Positions 16,265 to 24,291 of a stretch of DNA of 34,795 nucleotides are shown here, piece by piece. The notes beneath the pieces were generated by a model. It ran no database searches and was not told where the DNA came from. It saw nothing but the letters and a program-made list of their open reading frames with translations. The stretch covers positions 1 to 34,795 of the forward strand of contig CAZVRZ010000051.1 of NCBI GenBank assembly GCA_964629965.1, in the 5' to 3' direction. The stretch's first letter is position 1; the number at the start of each line of letters is the position of its first letter. This DNA comes from CAZVRZ01 sp964629965. GTDB lineage: Bacteria > Chloroflexota > Anaerolineae > Anaerolineales > UBA4823. The position numbers and the translations under genes were made by a program.

Positions 16265-17203
16265 CTATTTATCTCCTGCCTGGCGCACCGAGCCTGCGCC
16301 GGAAATGCTCTGGTCCACCTGAGGCTGCCCATAATATTCTACTGACCCTGCGCCAGAGATGTGCACGCTCAGGCGGGAAAGCGCCCAAACCGTTGCACTG
16401 CCCGCGCCGCTGATATTTACCTGGGCGCTTTGGCTTTCCAGGTCGCGGCCCTTAAAACTACCAAAGCCATCGATAAAAATTTCTTGGGAGTCGGCCTTGC
16501 CGTTGGCATCCAGGCTGCCCGCCCCATCGATCTGGCAGCGCAGTTTCTCTACATCGATGCCAGCCAGTTTCACTTCGCCGGCGCCATTCAAATGAAGATC
16601 GAATTCGGCCACATTCAACTCTTCCACTCGCAGGCTGCCCGCGCTGGAAAGCTTGACCGCTTTCAGTTCGCTCACCGTGATATCAATATGCACCGGGCTC
16701 GAAGGAGCCAGGTTGATCGAGATACCTGGGCCTTCCTTGCCGATATACAGCACACCGCTGCGCACCTCAGATTCGATCTCTGCTAAAACATTTTCAGCCG
16801 CTTCAATTGTCAAAGATTCTGCCTCGCCCTGACGAATAACCACCTCTGCCGGAAAGGCAAGGACGATCTGATCAAAGGCGCTGACGGCACGCTCCTCAAC
16901 CACCAGCGGCCCACGATTCACCAGAAATGTCCCGTAATACCCAGAGCGCGTCAATCCAAGCTGTGGCGCAAAAACAATGGCGACAAACAGCAATGCCACG
17001 GTTAGCAAAACTACGATATGACCCACGGCCTGCCAGCGCGTCCCTAAGATCACCGCCAATCCCAAGCCGATCAAAGCCACCGGCCAGATTTGCGCCAAAA
17101 CGGCGAAATTTGAACTGTCGATCCTTCCCAAGTTATAAAGCAGTAGTAATGTTCCGGCAGCTATCACAACCAGCGGCCAAAAAATCGATCGGTGTTGTTT
17201 CAT
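16265..17203 (-). CDS. DUF2807 (head GIN domain) protein with N-terminal membrane segments
   Basis: A 312-residue protein with three hydrophobic helices near the N-terminus (about 7-26, 38-54 and 62-80), the arrangement of LiaI/LiaF-like TM regions. An extracellular DUF2807 beta-helix-like domain follows (about 100-305). The repeat GAGS or a variant recurs in the domain (SSAGSL, NGAGEV, DGAGSL, SGAGSA, SGAGSV twice), which is the hallmark of this domain. Relatives are linked to envelope-stress sensing or adhesion, but no function is proven. The ATG at 17203 has AGGAGA about 8 nt upstream. It is divergent from the aminotransferase gene, with a symmetric TATAAT box between. Confidence 0.85.
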   Translation of the reverse strand: MKQHRSIFWPLVVIAAGTLLLLYNLGRIDSSNFAVLAQIWPVALIGLGLAVILGTRWQAVGHIVVLLTVALLFVAIVFAPQLGLTRSGYYGTFLVNRGPLVVEERAVSAFDQIVLAFPAEVVIRQGEAESLTIEAAENVLAEIESEVRSGVLYIGKEGPGISINLAPSSPVHIDITVSELKAVKLSSAGSLRVEELNVAEFDLHLNGAGEVKLAGIDVEKLRCQIDGAGSLDANGKADSQEIFIDGFGSFKGRDLESQSAQVNISGAGSATVWALSRLSVHISGAGSVEYYGQPQVDQSISGAGSVRQAGDK

Positions 17204-17272
17204 CTCATTCTCTCCTCAGAATTTGCTATTAAGTAATACGAAAAAAATTCGGGAAAGTTGCTCTTTAAAGGA

Positions 17273-17280
17273 ATTATAAT
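17273..17280. promoter_or_regulatory. Symmetric -10 element in the divergent DUF2807/aminotransferase region
   Basis: AATTATAATT at 17272-17281 contains TATAAT on both strands (plus 17275-17280; minus 17278-17273). It could act as a -10 in either direction: 67 nt before the plus gene at 17348 and 69 nt before the minus gene at 17203. No clear -35 on either side. Confidence 0.35.
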
Positions 17281-17347
17281 TGGGTTGTGTCCACTGTACT
17301 CAGCGACAGCATATCTTTACCGAACACGTTTACCCCTGGAGAAACCT

Positions 17348-18643
17348 ATGCCCCTCGATTTGACCACCATTCGCAGCCAATTCCCCAGCCTGCAACAGCA
17401 GGCGCGCCAGCCAGAACAGGCGGGCGTGATCTTTTTCGATAACCCCGGCGGCACCCAAATTTCTCAGCAATCGCTCGACCGCGTGACTGCCTACTTAACC
17501 CAGCACAACGCCAACCATGGCGGCGCGTTCGCCACCAGTCAAGAATCCGATGCTGTGTTGGAAGAAGCACACGCGGCGATGGCTGATTTTTATAACGCCG
17601 CGCACCCCGAAGAGATCATCTTTGGTAACAACATGACCACGCTCACCTTACACATCAGCCGCTCGCTCTCGCGCAGTTGGAATCCCGGCGATACGATCGT
17701 GGTCACCCGCCTAGACCACGATGCTAACGTGACTCCCTGGGTGCTGGCGGCACAGGATCGCGGCGTCAACGTGCGCTGGGTGGATTTCGATATCGAAGAT
17801 GGCACATTGAAGCTGGATGATTTTGCCGCCGCCCTGGAAACGCACCCGCGCCTGGCAGCGGTGGGTTATGCCTCCAACGCATTGGGAACGATCAACCCGG
17901 TGAAGAAGCTGGTGCAGATGGCCCATGCAGCGGGTACGCAGGTTTATATCGACGCGGTGCAGTACGCTGCACATGGGCTGATCGATGTGCAAGATTTGGG
18001 CTGCGACTTTCTGATTTCATCCGCTTACAAATTTTTTGGAACTCATGCGGGCATCTTGTACGGGCGCTACGATCTCCTGGATGAGCTGTTTGCCTACAAA
18101 GTCCGCCCAGCCACCAATGACCTGCCCGGCCGCTTTGAAACGGGCACGCAGAACCATGAAGGCATTGCCGGGGTTTTGGGCGCAATCGAATACCTGCAAT
18201 GGGTGGGACAGACCTTTGGACAAGATTACCTCGAAAAGTACGGGCACCATTTCAGCGGCCGCAGGCTGCATCTCAAGCAGGCCATGTCGGCTATCCGCAC
18301 TTACGAATTCGAGATCAGCCGCGCCGTTTTGGGCGCTCTGGCAGAAATCCCCGGCGTGCACCTCTACGGCCTGGATGACGTGCGCCGGCTAGAAGAGCGC
18401 GTGCCCACCTTTGCCTTTACGCTCCAGGGCCGGCACCCCCGCCAGGTAGCAGAGGAATTGGCCCGGCAAAACATTTACGTGTGGGACGGTAATTATTATG
18501 CCATCAACGTGACCGAACGGCTGGGCCTGGAAGAATCCGGCGGCATGGTGCGGGTTGGGCCAGTGCATTACAACACGCTGGAGGAGGTCAGTCTGCTGCA
18601 AGAGGCGCTTTTGAGACTGGTGGAAGCAGGAGGTGTACCTTGA
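17348..18643 (+). CDS. Class V aminotransferase, cysteine desulfurase-like (VC1184-type subfamily)
   Basis: A PLP-dependent fold type I enzyme. The 431-residue product has the N-terminal FFDNPGGTQISQQ, the PLP-phosphate region around NNMTTLT, D202 (IDAVQYAAH) that contacts the pyridine nitrogen, and the Schiff-base lysine K228 in SAYKFFGTHAG. The sequence resembles the NifS/SufS-like VC1184 subfamily, but I do not see a clear desulfurase cysteine loop, so the reaction (Cys desulfuration or another lyase/transaminase activity) is open. I chose the ATG at 17348 because GGAG lies 7 nt upstream; the frame extends 30 codons further without support. Its stop overlaps the ATG of the next gene by one base, which indicates coupling. 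Confidence 0.85.
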   Translation: MPLDLTTIRSQFPSLQQQARQPEQAGVIFFDNPGGTQISQQSLDRVTAYLTQHNANHGGAFATSQESDAVLEEAHAAMADFYNAAHPEEIIFGNNMTTLTLHISRSLSRSWNPGDTIVVTRLDHDANVTPWVLAAQDRGVNVRWVDFDIEDGTLKLDDFAAALETHPRLAAVGYASNALGTINPVKKLVQMAHAAGTQVYIDAVQYAAHGLIDVQDLGCDFLISSAYKFFGTHAGILYGRYDLLDELFAYKVRPATNDLPGRFETGTQNHEGIAGVLGAIEYLQWVGQTFGQDYLEKYGHHFSGRRLHLKQAMSAIRTYEFEISRAVLGALAEIPGVHLYGLDDVRRLEERVPTFAFTLQGRHPRQVAEELARQNIYVWDGNYYAINVTERLGLEESGGMVRVGPVHYNTLEEVSLLQEALLRLVEAGGVP

Positions 18644-19890
18644 TGGACATTCCCACCTGGATCGGATCGGACGCATTGGCGCACATTAGCGAGTTCTTGC
18701 CTGCCGGCGCCCCGAAATCAGTTCACCTTGTGGCTGACGAGAATACCTACCAGGCCTGCGGCTGGCTGGTGGAAGAACAACTGAGACAAAGCGGGTTTAC
18801 GCCTACTCGCTTTATCTTCAGTAAAAATCAAAAAATATCGGCTGACGAACGCGCCCTGGTACAGGTATTTGTATCGCTGAAAGGCGATGAGCGCTTGTTC
18901 CTGGCGGTTGGCTCCGGCACGATCACAGATATCACCCGTTTTGTCAGCAGCCGGGCGCGCCAGCCATTTTTATCGATCCCGACAGCGGCTTCGGTGGATG
19001 CTTATACTGCTTACACCAGTGCGCTGTTGTTGGGCGGGCTCAAACGCTCGGTCGCCGGGCAGACCGCCCAGGCCATTTGTGCCCATCTGCCCACGCTGTG
19101 CGCCGCGCCGCGCCAGATGACCGGCTCGGGTTTTGGCGATATGCTCGCCAAGTTCACAGCGCTGGCAGATTGGCAGATGGCTCACCTGCTTACCGGGGAA
19201 TATTACGATGCCAATGTTGCCAGCCGCGCCTGGCAGGCATTACACTCTTGCGCAGAACATGCCGATCAAATTGGGCTGGCCCAAGAAGATGGTATCCGGG
19301 CGCTGATAGAAGGGCTGATGATTTCGGGCGCGTGCATGACGGCGATGAAAAGCTCGCGCCCGGCGGCTGGGGCCGAGCACGTGCTGGCTCACTTCTGGGA
19401 ATCGATGCATCATTTGAAAGGCTTACCCGAATCGTTCCACGGGGCCAAGACGGGCGTGGCAGCCGCGATCATCGCCGGGCTTTACCAACGGCTGCGCCAA
19501 CTCTCGCGCCAGGAGGCTGCCGAGCGATTGCAACAAGCCAGGTTGCCTGACATGGACACCGAGAGCAAGCAGGTGCAAGAGGTCTTTGGGCCTCTGGCGC
19601 CAGCCATCTTATCCAGCCGGCCTTCTTTCTTAGGGATGACACAAGAAGCCTTTGACCAACTCAAAGCAAAACTTCTGGAACAATGGGATGCCATTCAAAC
19701 CATCGCAGCTTCTGTTCCAACCAAAGAAAGTTTGCGCTCCCTGTTGAAAAGAGGCGGCGCGGCTTGTTCGCCGGCCGAAGTCAGCGTGCGGCCAGAGGAA
19801 ATAGACCAGGCCATTCGATACGGCCCCTACTTCCGTGAACGCCTGACCATTCTGGAATTGAACCGGCTGTTGAGCCTGGAAAACGCCTGA
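18643..19890 (+). CDS. sn-Glycerol-1-phosphate dehydrogenase (AraM/EgsA family)
   Basis: An iron-type alcohol dehydrogenase-fold enzyme that reduces dihydroxyacetone phosphate to sn-glycerol-1-phosphate. The 415-residue product has the NAD(P)-binding GSGTITD (about 90-96), PTAASVDAYTA (about 113-123), and three likely metal ligands: D166 (GFGDMLAK), H246 (GAEHVLAH) and H266 (ESFHGAKTG), all present. The strong site AGGAGGT lies 8 nt before the ATG at 18643 and decides the start over a TTG one codon earlier. The bacterial branch (AraM) makes glycerol-1-phosphate for unusual glycerolipids; product use in this organism is unknown. Coupled to the aminotransferase upstream. Confidence 0.87.
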   Translation: MDIPTWIGSDALAHISEFLPAGAPKSVHLVADENTYQACGWLVEEQLRQSGFTPTRFIFSKNQKISADERALVQVFVSLKGDERLFLAVGSGTITDITRFVSSRARQPFLSIPTAASVDAYTAYTSALLLGGLKRSVAGQTAQAICAHLPTLCAAPRQMTGSGFGDMLAKFTALADWQMAHLLTGEYYDANVASRAWQALHSCAEHADQIGLAQEDGIRALIEGLMISGACMTAMKSSRPAAGAEHVLAHFWESMHHLKGLPESFHGAKTGVAAAIIAGLYQRLRQLSRQEAAERLQQARLPDMDTESKQVQEVFGPLAPAILSSRPSFLGMTQEAFDQLKAKLLEQWDAIQTIAASVPTKESLRSLLKRGGAACSPAEVSVRPEEIDQAIRYGPYFRERLTILELNRLLSLENA

Positions 19891-19896
19891 TCTTGT

Positions 19897-21777
19897 CTAA
19901 TCCACAATCGGTTCGCCAGGGATCAAGGCTTCATAATCGCTGAGGACGCCGCCATCCAGGCAGCACTGAATGATATGCCGCCCCAAGGGGTCTAATTCTG
20001 GCGTGTTGAAATCTTCCAGGCAGGTTCGGAAAAATGTATAGAGAACAGCAGCTCCGGCTGCATAGGCTTCTTCGCCTACTTCGGGCTGCGTATCTACCTG
20101 CAGAAACCAGCGCGTCACCAATTGTCCTTCCACTAATAGTTGGTGCATCGCATAGCCCAACAACGGCGAGCGCGCCGGCTTGATCATTTCTCGCCGGAAA
20201 GGAGCATTGCTGCGCCGCGCCAGGTATTCGCGGGCGATCCATTGGGGCATAAAACCCACTTTCCAGGCGCCAATATACTGGCTGGGAGTCAGGACATAAC
20301 GCATGCTGTGGTAGGTAGTGAACTGTTCTAGTATCAGGTTGGCATGACGCACGCGGTGACCGCTAAGGAATGGCCAATAGGAACCCACGCCTTCACTACG
20401 CATGGTGTCATCATCTAGAACGCTCGGGTTATCGTACCCGCGCGGCGCCACCAACCGCCACAACCAGGCCAAAGCCGGCGGCAACAGGTGGAACAGGCCG
20501 ATGATGCCGTAAGTTGGTTTGAAGCGAGTGCAGGGAGGCGTGCGCACGCCAAAACTACGAATATCGATCGCTACAGGCTCATCAATCACGTTCGGAACGA
20601 TCTGGCGCGGAATGACCACCCGCGGATTGGGGCATGGCTTTCCGGGGGCATCCATGATATGCTCCCAAATCATGGCGCGGCTGCGCGGTTCGGCATCGAT
20701 ATTTAAGAATAACAAAGGCGAAGCAGGCTGAGCGGTTAACTGCTCCAGGTTTAGATCGGTGCCATAGCGAGTAATGTGGTTGACACGCACAAACCAGGCC
20801 CTTTCGGCATCCATTAAGCGCAAATGACCATCTTTGGCCTGGATGGCAGGATGGCACAGAGCCATATCGTCTGTGACCGGGTTCAAATCGCAGTTACGCG
20901 GGATTTGTAAGTAACGCCGTTCGCCAGTTAGAATATTCTCACCCAACAGTAATCGACCATCCGATGTGCGGTGAGGCTGTTCTAGCATTTCGCTTTTGCC
21001 GCCGCCGCTGGCACCTTCATGCATGAAGGTAACTACGTTATCGTAGGGCGTAACTACCCGCACGGTGGAACAATGCGTGGTGACCCAACCTTCACGTTCT
21101 CCCAAATCCAGCAGCATGCCGTAGACACCCTTTTTGGCGCTCGGGCCAGGATACAGGTTGTACGAAAACATCTCGTACAAATCAATATCCGGACGGCGGT
21201 TATGAACCACTACCTGCTTACCATTGAAATGGGTATAGCGAAAAATAGGCGCCGTATAGATCACACCTTTGGGCTTAAAGGTAGATGGGAGGTCGTTCAC
21301 AGGCGTAATGCCCTGCAGCATCGCTAATCCCAGCGCAAAGAAAGCGGCATTCAAGGGTGTAATTGCAGCAGCATCAATGCTGTCGCGCCCGGCCGTAAAG
21401 AAAAAGAGGACCAGGTCCTGGTCTGCCAGCCAATCAAAAGTCTCCTGGCGCACAGAAGCAAAATCCTGGCCAAAACGCTGCTGAAAAGTGGGCTTATCGG
21501 TTGGCAGAGCATCACCTACAACCAGGCTATCGGGATCACGCCTGCGCATATATGACTCGGTATAATTCACCGAGATACCGTTGCGTACCCGGCAGACCCG
21601 GGCCTCCACCACCCTGCCCCGGTGAGGAACTTCGTAGGCCACTTCATATTCATCGCTTTGAGAGCCGTTACAGGCCAGGTTGACCAGCTCGGAAATGCTG
21701 CCCGCCGTCACCACACTGCGGGCATGCGATACTACTTCTATCGCTTCTACGGGTAAGAAGACATCTCGCCAGTCCAT
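19897..21777 (-). CDS. PEPCK-like P-loop protein (DUF4914-like)
   Basis: A large soluble protein of 626 residues. It has a P-loop GASGGGKSEM (about 255-264) that resembles the HPr kinase/PEP carboxykinase type of Walker A (GxSGxGKSE), and downstream conserved-looking stretches LLLGENILTG, LFLNIDAEPRSRAMIWEHI and VVIPRQIV. From its length and P-loop I assign it tentatively to the DUF4914 group, which is thought to share the PEPCK fold; I could not check this by search. Catalytic activity is unknown. Start: the ATG at 21777 has GGAG 6 nt upstream; an ATG four codons earlier (21789) is the alternative. Its stop faces the G1P dehydrogenase stop with 6 nt between. A hairpin-rich intergenic region lies upstream. 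Confidence 0.7.
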   Translation of the reverse strand: MDWRDVFLPVEAIEVVSHARSVVTAGSISELVNLACNGSQSDEYEVAYEVPHRGRVVEARVCRVRNGISVNYTESYMRRRDPDSLVVGDALPTDKPTFQQRFGQDFASVRQETFDWLADQDLVLFFFTAGRDSIDAAAITPLNAAFFALGLAMLQGITPVNDLPSTFKPKGVIYTAPIFRYTHFNGKQVVVHNRRPDIDLYEMFSYNLYPGPSAKKGVYGMLLDLGEREGWVTTHCSTVRVVTPYDNVVTFMHEGASGGGKSEMLEQPHRTSDGRLLLGENILTGERRYLQIPRNCDLNPVTDDMALCHPAIQAKDGHLRLMDAERAWFVRVNHITRYGTDLNLEQLTAQPASPLLFLNIDAEPRSRAMIWEHIMDAPGKPCPNPRVVIPRQIVPNVIDEPVAIDIRSFGVRTPPCTRFKPTYGIIGLFHLLPPALAWLWRLVAPRGYDNPSVLDDDTMRSEGVGSYWPFLSGHRVRHANLILEQFTTYHSMRYVLTPSQYIGAWKVGFMPQWIAREYLARRSNAPFRREMIKPARSPLLGYAMHQLLVEGQLVTRWFLQVDTQPEVGEEAYAAGAAVLYTFFRTCLEDFNTPELDPLGRHIIQCCLDGGVLSDYEALIPGEPIVD

Positions 21778-21815
21778 TGTAAACTCCATATTCCAGCGCT
21801 AACCAGGATTCATAG

Positions 21816-21821
21816 ATCATA
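21816..21821 (-). promoter_or_regulatory. Putative -10 box (TATGAT) for the DUF4914-like gene
   Basis: The minus strand reads GG-TATGAT-C, close to the GTATAATC pattern of other boxes here. It lies 38 nt upstream of the ATG at 21777 (26 nt from 21789). No -35 is recognised. Confidence 0.3.
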
Positions 21822-21885
21822 CCATATTATCCTGTAGAACCCTGCCTGCATTATCTGGTTACTCAAGCTTTTCTTAAAGTCGGGG

Positions 21886-21930
21886 TTTGGGGTATTGTAG
21901 GGTGGTTTCGCCACCCTACAATACCCCAAA
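21886..21930. repeat. Long perfect hairpin (20-bp arms, 5-nt loop)
   Basis: TTTGGGGTATTGTAGGGTGG at 21886-21905 is exactly complementary to 21911-21930, with TTTCG between. Outside the perfect stem the flanks are weakly complementary (AAAG/CTTT). It is not followed by a T-run on either strand, so it is not a standard intrinsic terminator. No flanking direct repeat was found. Position: between the MBL gene stop and the start region of the DUF4914-like gene, both minus. Confidence 0.8.
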
Positions 21931-21941
21931 ATCGCCTTTCT

Positions 21942-21962
21942 CCTCCGCCCGCTGGGCGGAGG
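21942..21962. repeat. GC-rich hairpin (9-bp stem, 3-nt loop)
   Basis: CCTCCGCCC-GCT-GGGCGGAGG. It lies 11 nt from the larger hairpin at 21886-21930 and is followed by GCCGGAGGGG, which could compete for pairing. No T-run follows on the minus strand (GAGAAAGG), so a terminator role is not supported. It may be a REP-like intergenic unit. Confidence 0.7.
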
Positions 21963-21999
21963 CCGGAGGGGCAGTATTTGTCCATGATAGATGAGAAAC

Positions 22000-22731
22000 T
22001 TACCCGGCAGTTTGGCGCGCCAATGCCAGGATCTTTGCATGCACCTGTTCAGATGCTTTGCCCACCATGGGGCTGCCATGCGAGAAGCAGAGCACATCAA
22101 AATCCAACTCTGCCAGGCGCAGTAAGTTCGCCTGGGCCAGGGAGAAATCTTCATAGATCGGAGCGCCTCCCAGGCGCACAAAACGCGTCAGCGCATCGCC
22201 GACAAACAGCACGCCGCCCTGCTGTGGCCATAAATAGACAGTGTGCCCGGCCGTATGCCCCGCAATAGGGATGGCTCGCATACCGCCAGCGACGGGCAGG
22301 GTTTCATCTCTAGAAAACTCATGGGCGACTTCGACCGCTTGCACTTGAGCAGAAGCGATATCCCGCAGCATGGTTTTCTTTAGCAATCCCTTTAAAACTC
22401 CCCCGCGCGGCTCAATGGCACGCCCGGCAATGCCCTGCCGGATCATTGCAGCATCGGCCGCATGCATCCATACCTCTGCGCCAGTTGCTTCGCGGATTGC
22501 GGCCAGGCTGCCGGTGTGATCGGTATGCAAGTGAGTGACCAAAATGTGACGCAAATCCTCCGGCTGCCGGCCCAATTCTCGCACTGCAGCCAAGATTTGA
22601 TCGCAATTGCCAGCCATGCCAGAATCGATCAAGGTTAAAATGCTACCTGCATCATCGTTTTGTTCTATCAGAAAAGCATTGACAAAGCCCAACGGAATAG
22701 CAAACACGCCCGCTGTGATTCTTTTGATCAT
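22000..22731 (-). CDS. MBL-fold metallo-hydrolase
   Basis: A 243-residue metallo-beta-lactamase-fold hydrolase. The metal ligands are visible in order: THLHTDH (about 65-71), IAGHTAGHT (about 155-163), GDAL (the bridging Asp, about 178) and FSHG near the C-terminus. The short single-domain form resembles the glyoxalase II-like/YcbL group, but the substrate cannot be told. The start has GAGG about 7 nt upstream (GAGGCGAAG). It follows the MATE gene by 10 nt and is probably cotranscribed with it. Confidence 0.88.
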   Translation of the reverse strand: MIKRITAGVFAIPLGFVNAFLIEQNDDAGSILTLIDSGMAGNCDQILAAVRELGRQPEDLRHILVTHLHTDHTGSLAAIREATGAEVWMHAADAAMIRQGIAGRAIEPRGGVLKGLLKKTMLRDIASAQVQAVEVAHEFSRDETLPVAGGMRAIPIAGHTAGHTVYLWPQQGGVLFVGDALTRFVRLGGAPIYEDFSLAQANLLRLAELDFDVLCFSHGSPMVGKASEQVHAKILALARQTAG

Positions 22732-22741
22732 CTTCGCCTCT

Positions 22742-24124
22742 TCAAGCCGTTGTCAAATTATGGATCCACTTGCGCGATAGATAACGGAACAGACCCAGGA
22801 TAAATTTGGTGATCTCATCGCCCATCACCAGCAAATACACCCAATAGACTGGCAGATGCAGCCAAAAAGCTCCGGCTGCGGCCAATGTTACCCCAATCAG
22901 CCAAATGCTGCCCGCATCCAGGAAAAAGGCAAAGCGCGTATCGCCGCCTGCTCGGAAGATGCCCACAAACAGCACCATATTGGCCGAGCGCAGCCATAGA
23001 ACCGCAGAAAGGATGTGTAGAACGCGCTGGGCATACAACGCAGCCTGTGGTGAAACTTTGTAAAGAGAAACCAACGGCCCGGAAAACGCCCAAACCAGGG
23101 CTCCCACCAATAATGAGCCCAGTATTGCCAATGCCATCGATCTCCCGGCGTAAAGGTGGGCCTTTTTCTCATCGCCCGCGCCAATGACATTGCCTACCAG
23201 GATCGCACAAGCATTCCCAATGCCAATGAACAACACAATCGCCAAACCATCCACCGCAGAGACAATATTCATCGCTGCAATCGCATCCGTGCCAATGCGA
23301 GCGTAAATCACGCTGTACGTGGTGATCCCTAAAGACCAAAATACCTCATTTAGGGTCACGGGCAGCACCCGGCGCATTATTCCGCCGACGAACTTCAGGT
23401 CTAGAGTGAACATGTCCCGCAGCCGGGCCGCGGCAGGCATTTTTAAGCGATAGGTAAGCCACAACAATGCCACACATTCCAACAGCCGAGCGAGACCGAT
23501 CGATATGGCGGCGCCATTAATTCCCAGGGCAGGCAATCCAAGTTTTCCAAAGATGAGGCAGTAACCGAGGGTGGTATTCAAGGTCAGCGCCGCCATACTA
23601 ACCATCATCGGCAGGCGCACGTTCCCCGTGCTTCGCAGCACAAATGAATAACAGAACGTAACTGCCGTGAAGATAAAGCTCAAGGCGAAAATACGCAAAT
23701 AACCACTACCCAATGCAATCACTGCCGCGTCTTCAGAATAAATGCCCAGGGCAACATGAGGAAAGAAAAATGAGATAGCGGTAAACAGTGCCCCACTCGC
23801 CAGGCCAATCGTCAATGCCAGGCCCATCACCTTATGAATGCTATGCACATCCTGCTTGCCCCAGTACTGAGCATTGAAAATAGCCGAGCCACTATTCACG
23901 CCAAAAAGCAGCAGGTTGAGCAAAAAATACAGCTGGTTTGACAACCCAACCGCCGCCACGGCCGTATCGCCAAGCTGACCGACCATCATACCGTTCACCA
24001 GGTTGAGCGACGACATAATGAACTGCTGCGCCACAATGGGCAGCGCCAGCTTGAACAATCTTTCGAAGAATTCGCGGTCACGAGCCAAAGCGCCGAACCA
24101 GTTTAGTGAATTTGTGATGAGCAT
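22742..24124 (-). CDS. MATE family efflux transporter
   Basis: A 460-residue polytopic membrane protein with about 12 hydrophobic segments. The N-terminal part FKLALPIVAQQFIMSSLNLVNG and the following MMVGQLGDTAVAAVGLSNQ are typical of MATE (multidrug and toxic compound extrusion) carriers, which export cationic or other compounds using a H+ or Na+ gradient. The two-fold internal repeat expected for MATE is consistent with the length. The substrate is unknown. A TATAAT lies 8 nt before the ATG and there is no ribosome-binding site. It is the first gene of a two-gene unit with the MBL hydrolase. Confidence 0.9.
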   Translation of the reverse strand: MLITNSLNWFGALARDREFFERLFKLALPIVAQQFIMSSLNLVNGMMVGQLGDTAVAAVGLSNQLYFLLNLLLFGVNSGSAIFNAQYWGKQDVHSIHKVMGLALTIGLASGALFTAISFFFPHVALGIYSEDAAVIALGSGYLRIFALSFIFTAVTFCYSFVLRSTGNVRLPMMVSMAALTLNTTLGYCLIFGKLGLPALGINGAAISIGLARLLECVALLWLTYRLKMPAAARLRDMFTLDLKFVGGIMRRVLPVTLNEVFWSLGITTYSVIYARIGTDAIAAMNIVSAVDGLAIVLFIGIGNACAILVGNVIGAGDEKKAHLYAGRSMALAILGSLLVGALVWAFSGPLVSLYKVSPQAALYAQRVLHILSAVLWLRSANMVLFVGIFRAGGDTRFAFFLDAGSIWLIGVTLAAAGAFWLHLPVYWVYLLVMGDEITKFILGLFRYLSRKWIHNLTTA

Positions 24125-24132
24125 AGGAGCGA

Positions 24133-24138
24133 ATTATA
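24133..24138 (-). promoter_or_regulatory. -10 box (TATAAT) for the MATE-MBL unit
   Basis: The minus strand reads TTGG-TATAAT, ending 8 nt before the ATG at 24124. A TTTGGC -35-like hexamer (24155-24160) sits 16 nt upstream. Leaderless transcription is likely. Confidence 0.6.
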
Positions 24139-24237
24139 CCAAGAACGTCACATCGCCAAACATATTCGAAGATGCGATATCAGGAAATCGCCTTTGGAGC
24201 GCTTCCTAACATTCGAGGGAGAAGTGGATTAACGTTG

Positions 24238-24243
24238 TATAAT
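24238..24243 (+). promoter_or_regulatory. -10 box (TATAAT) for the Zn-dependent dehydrogenase
   Basis: TTG-TATAAT-CA on plus, 48 nt upstream of the ATG at 24292 (36 nt from the alternative at 24280). No good -35. Confidence 0.5.
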
Positions 24244-24291
24244 CATTTTGTCGTTATCAGCTATGCAATAAGGATCTACATGGAGTTTGCT

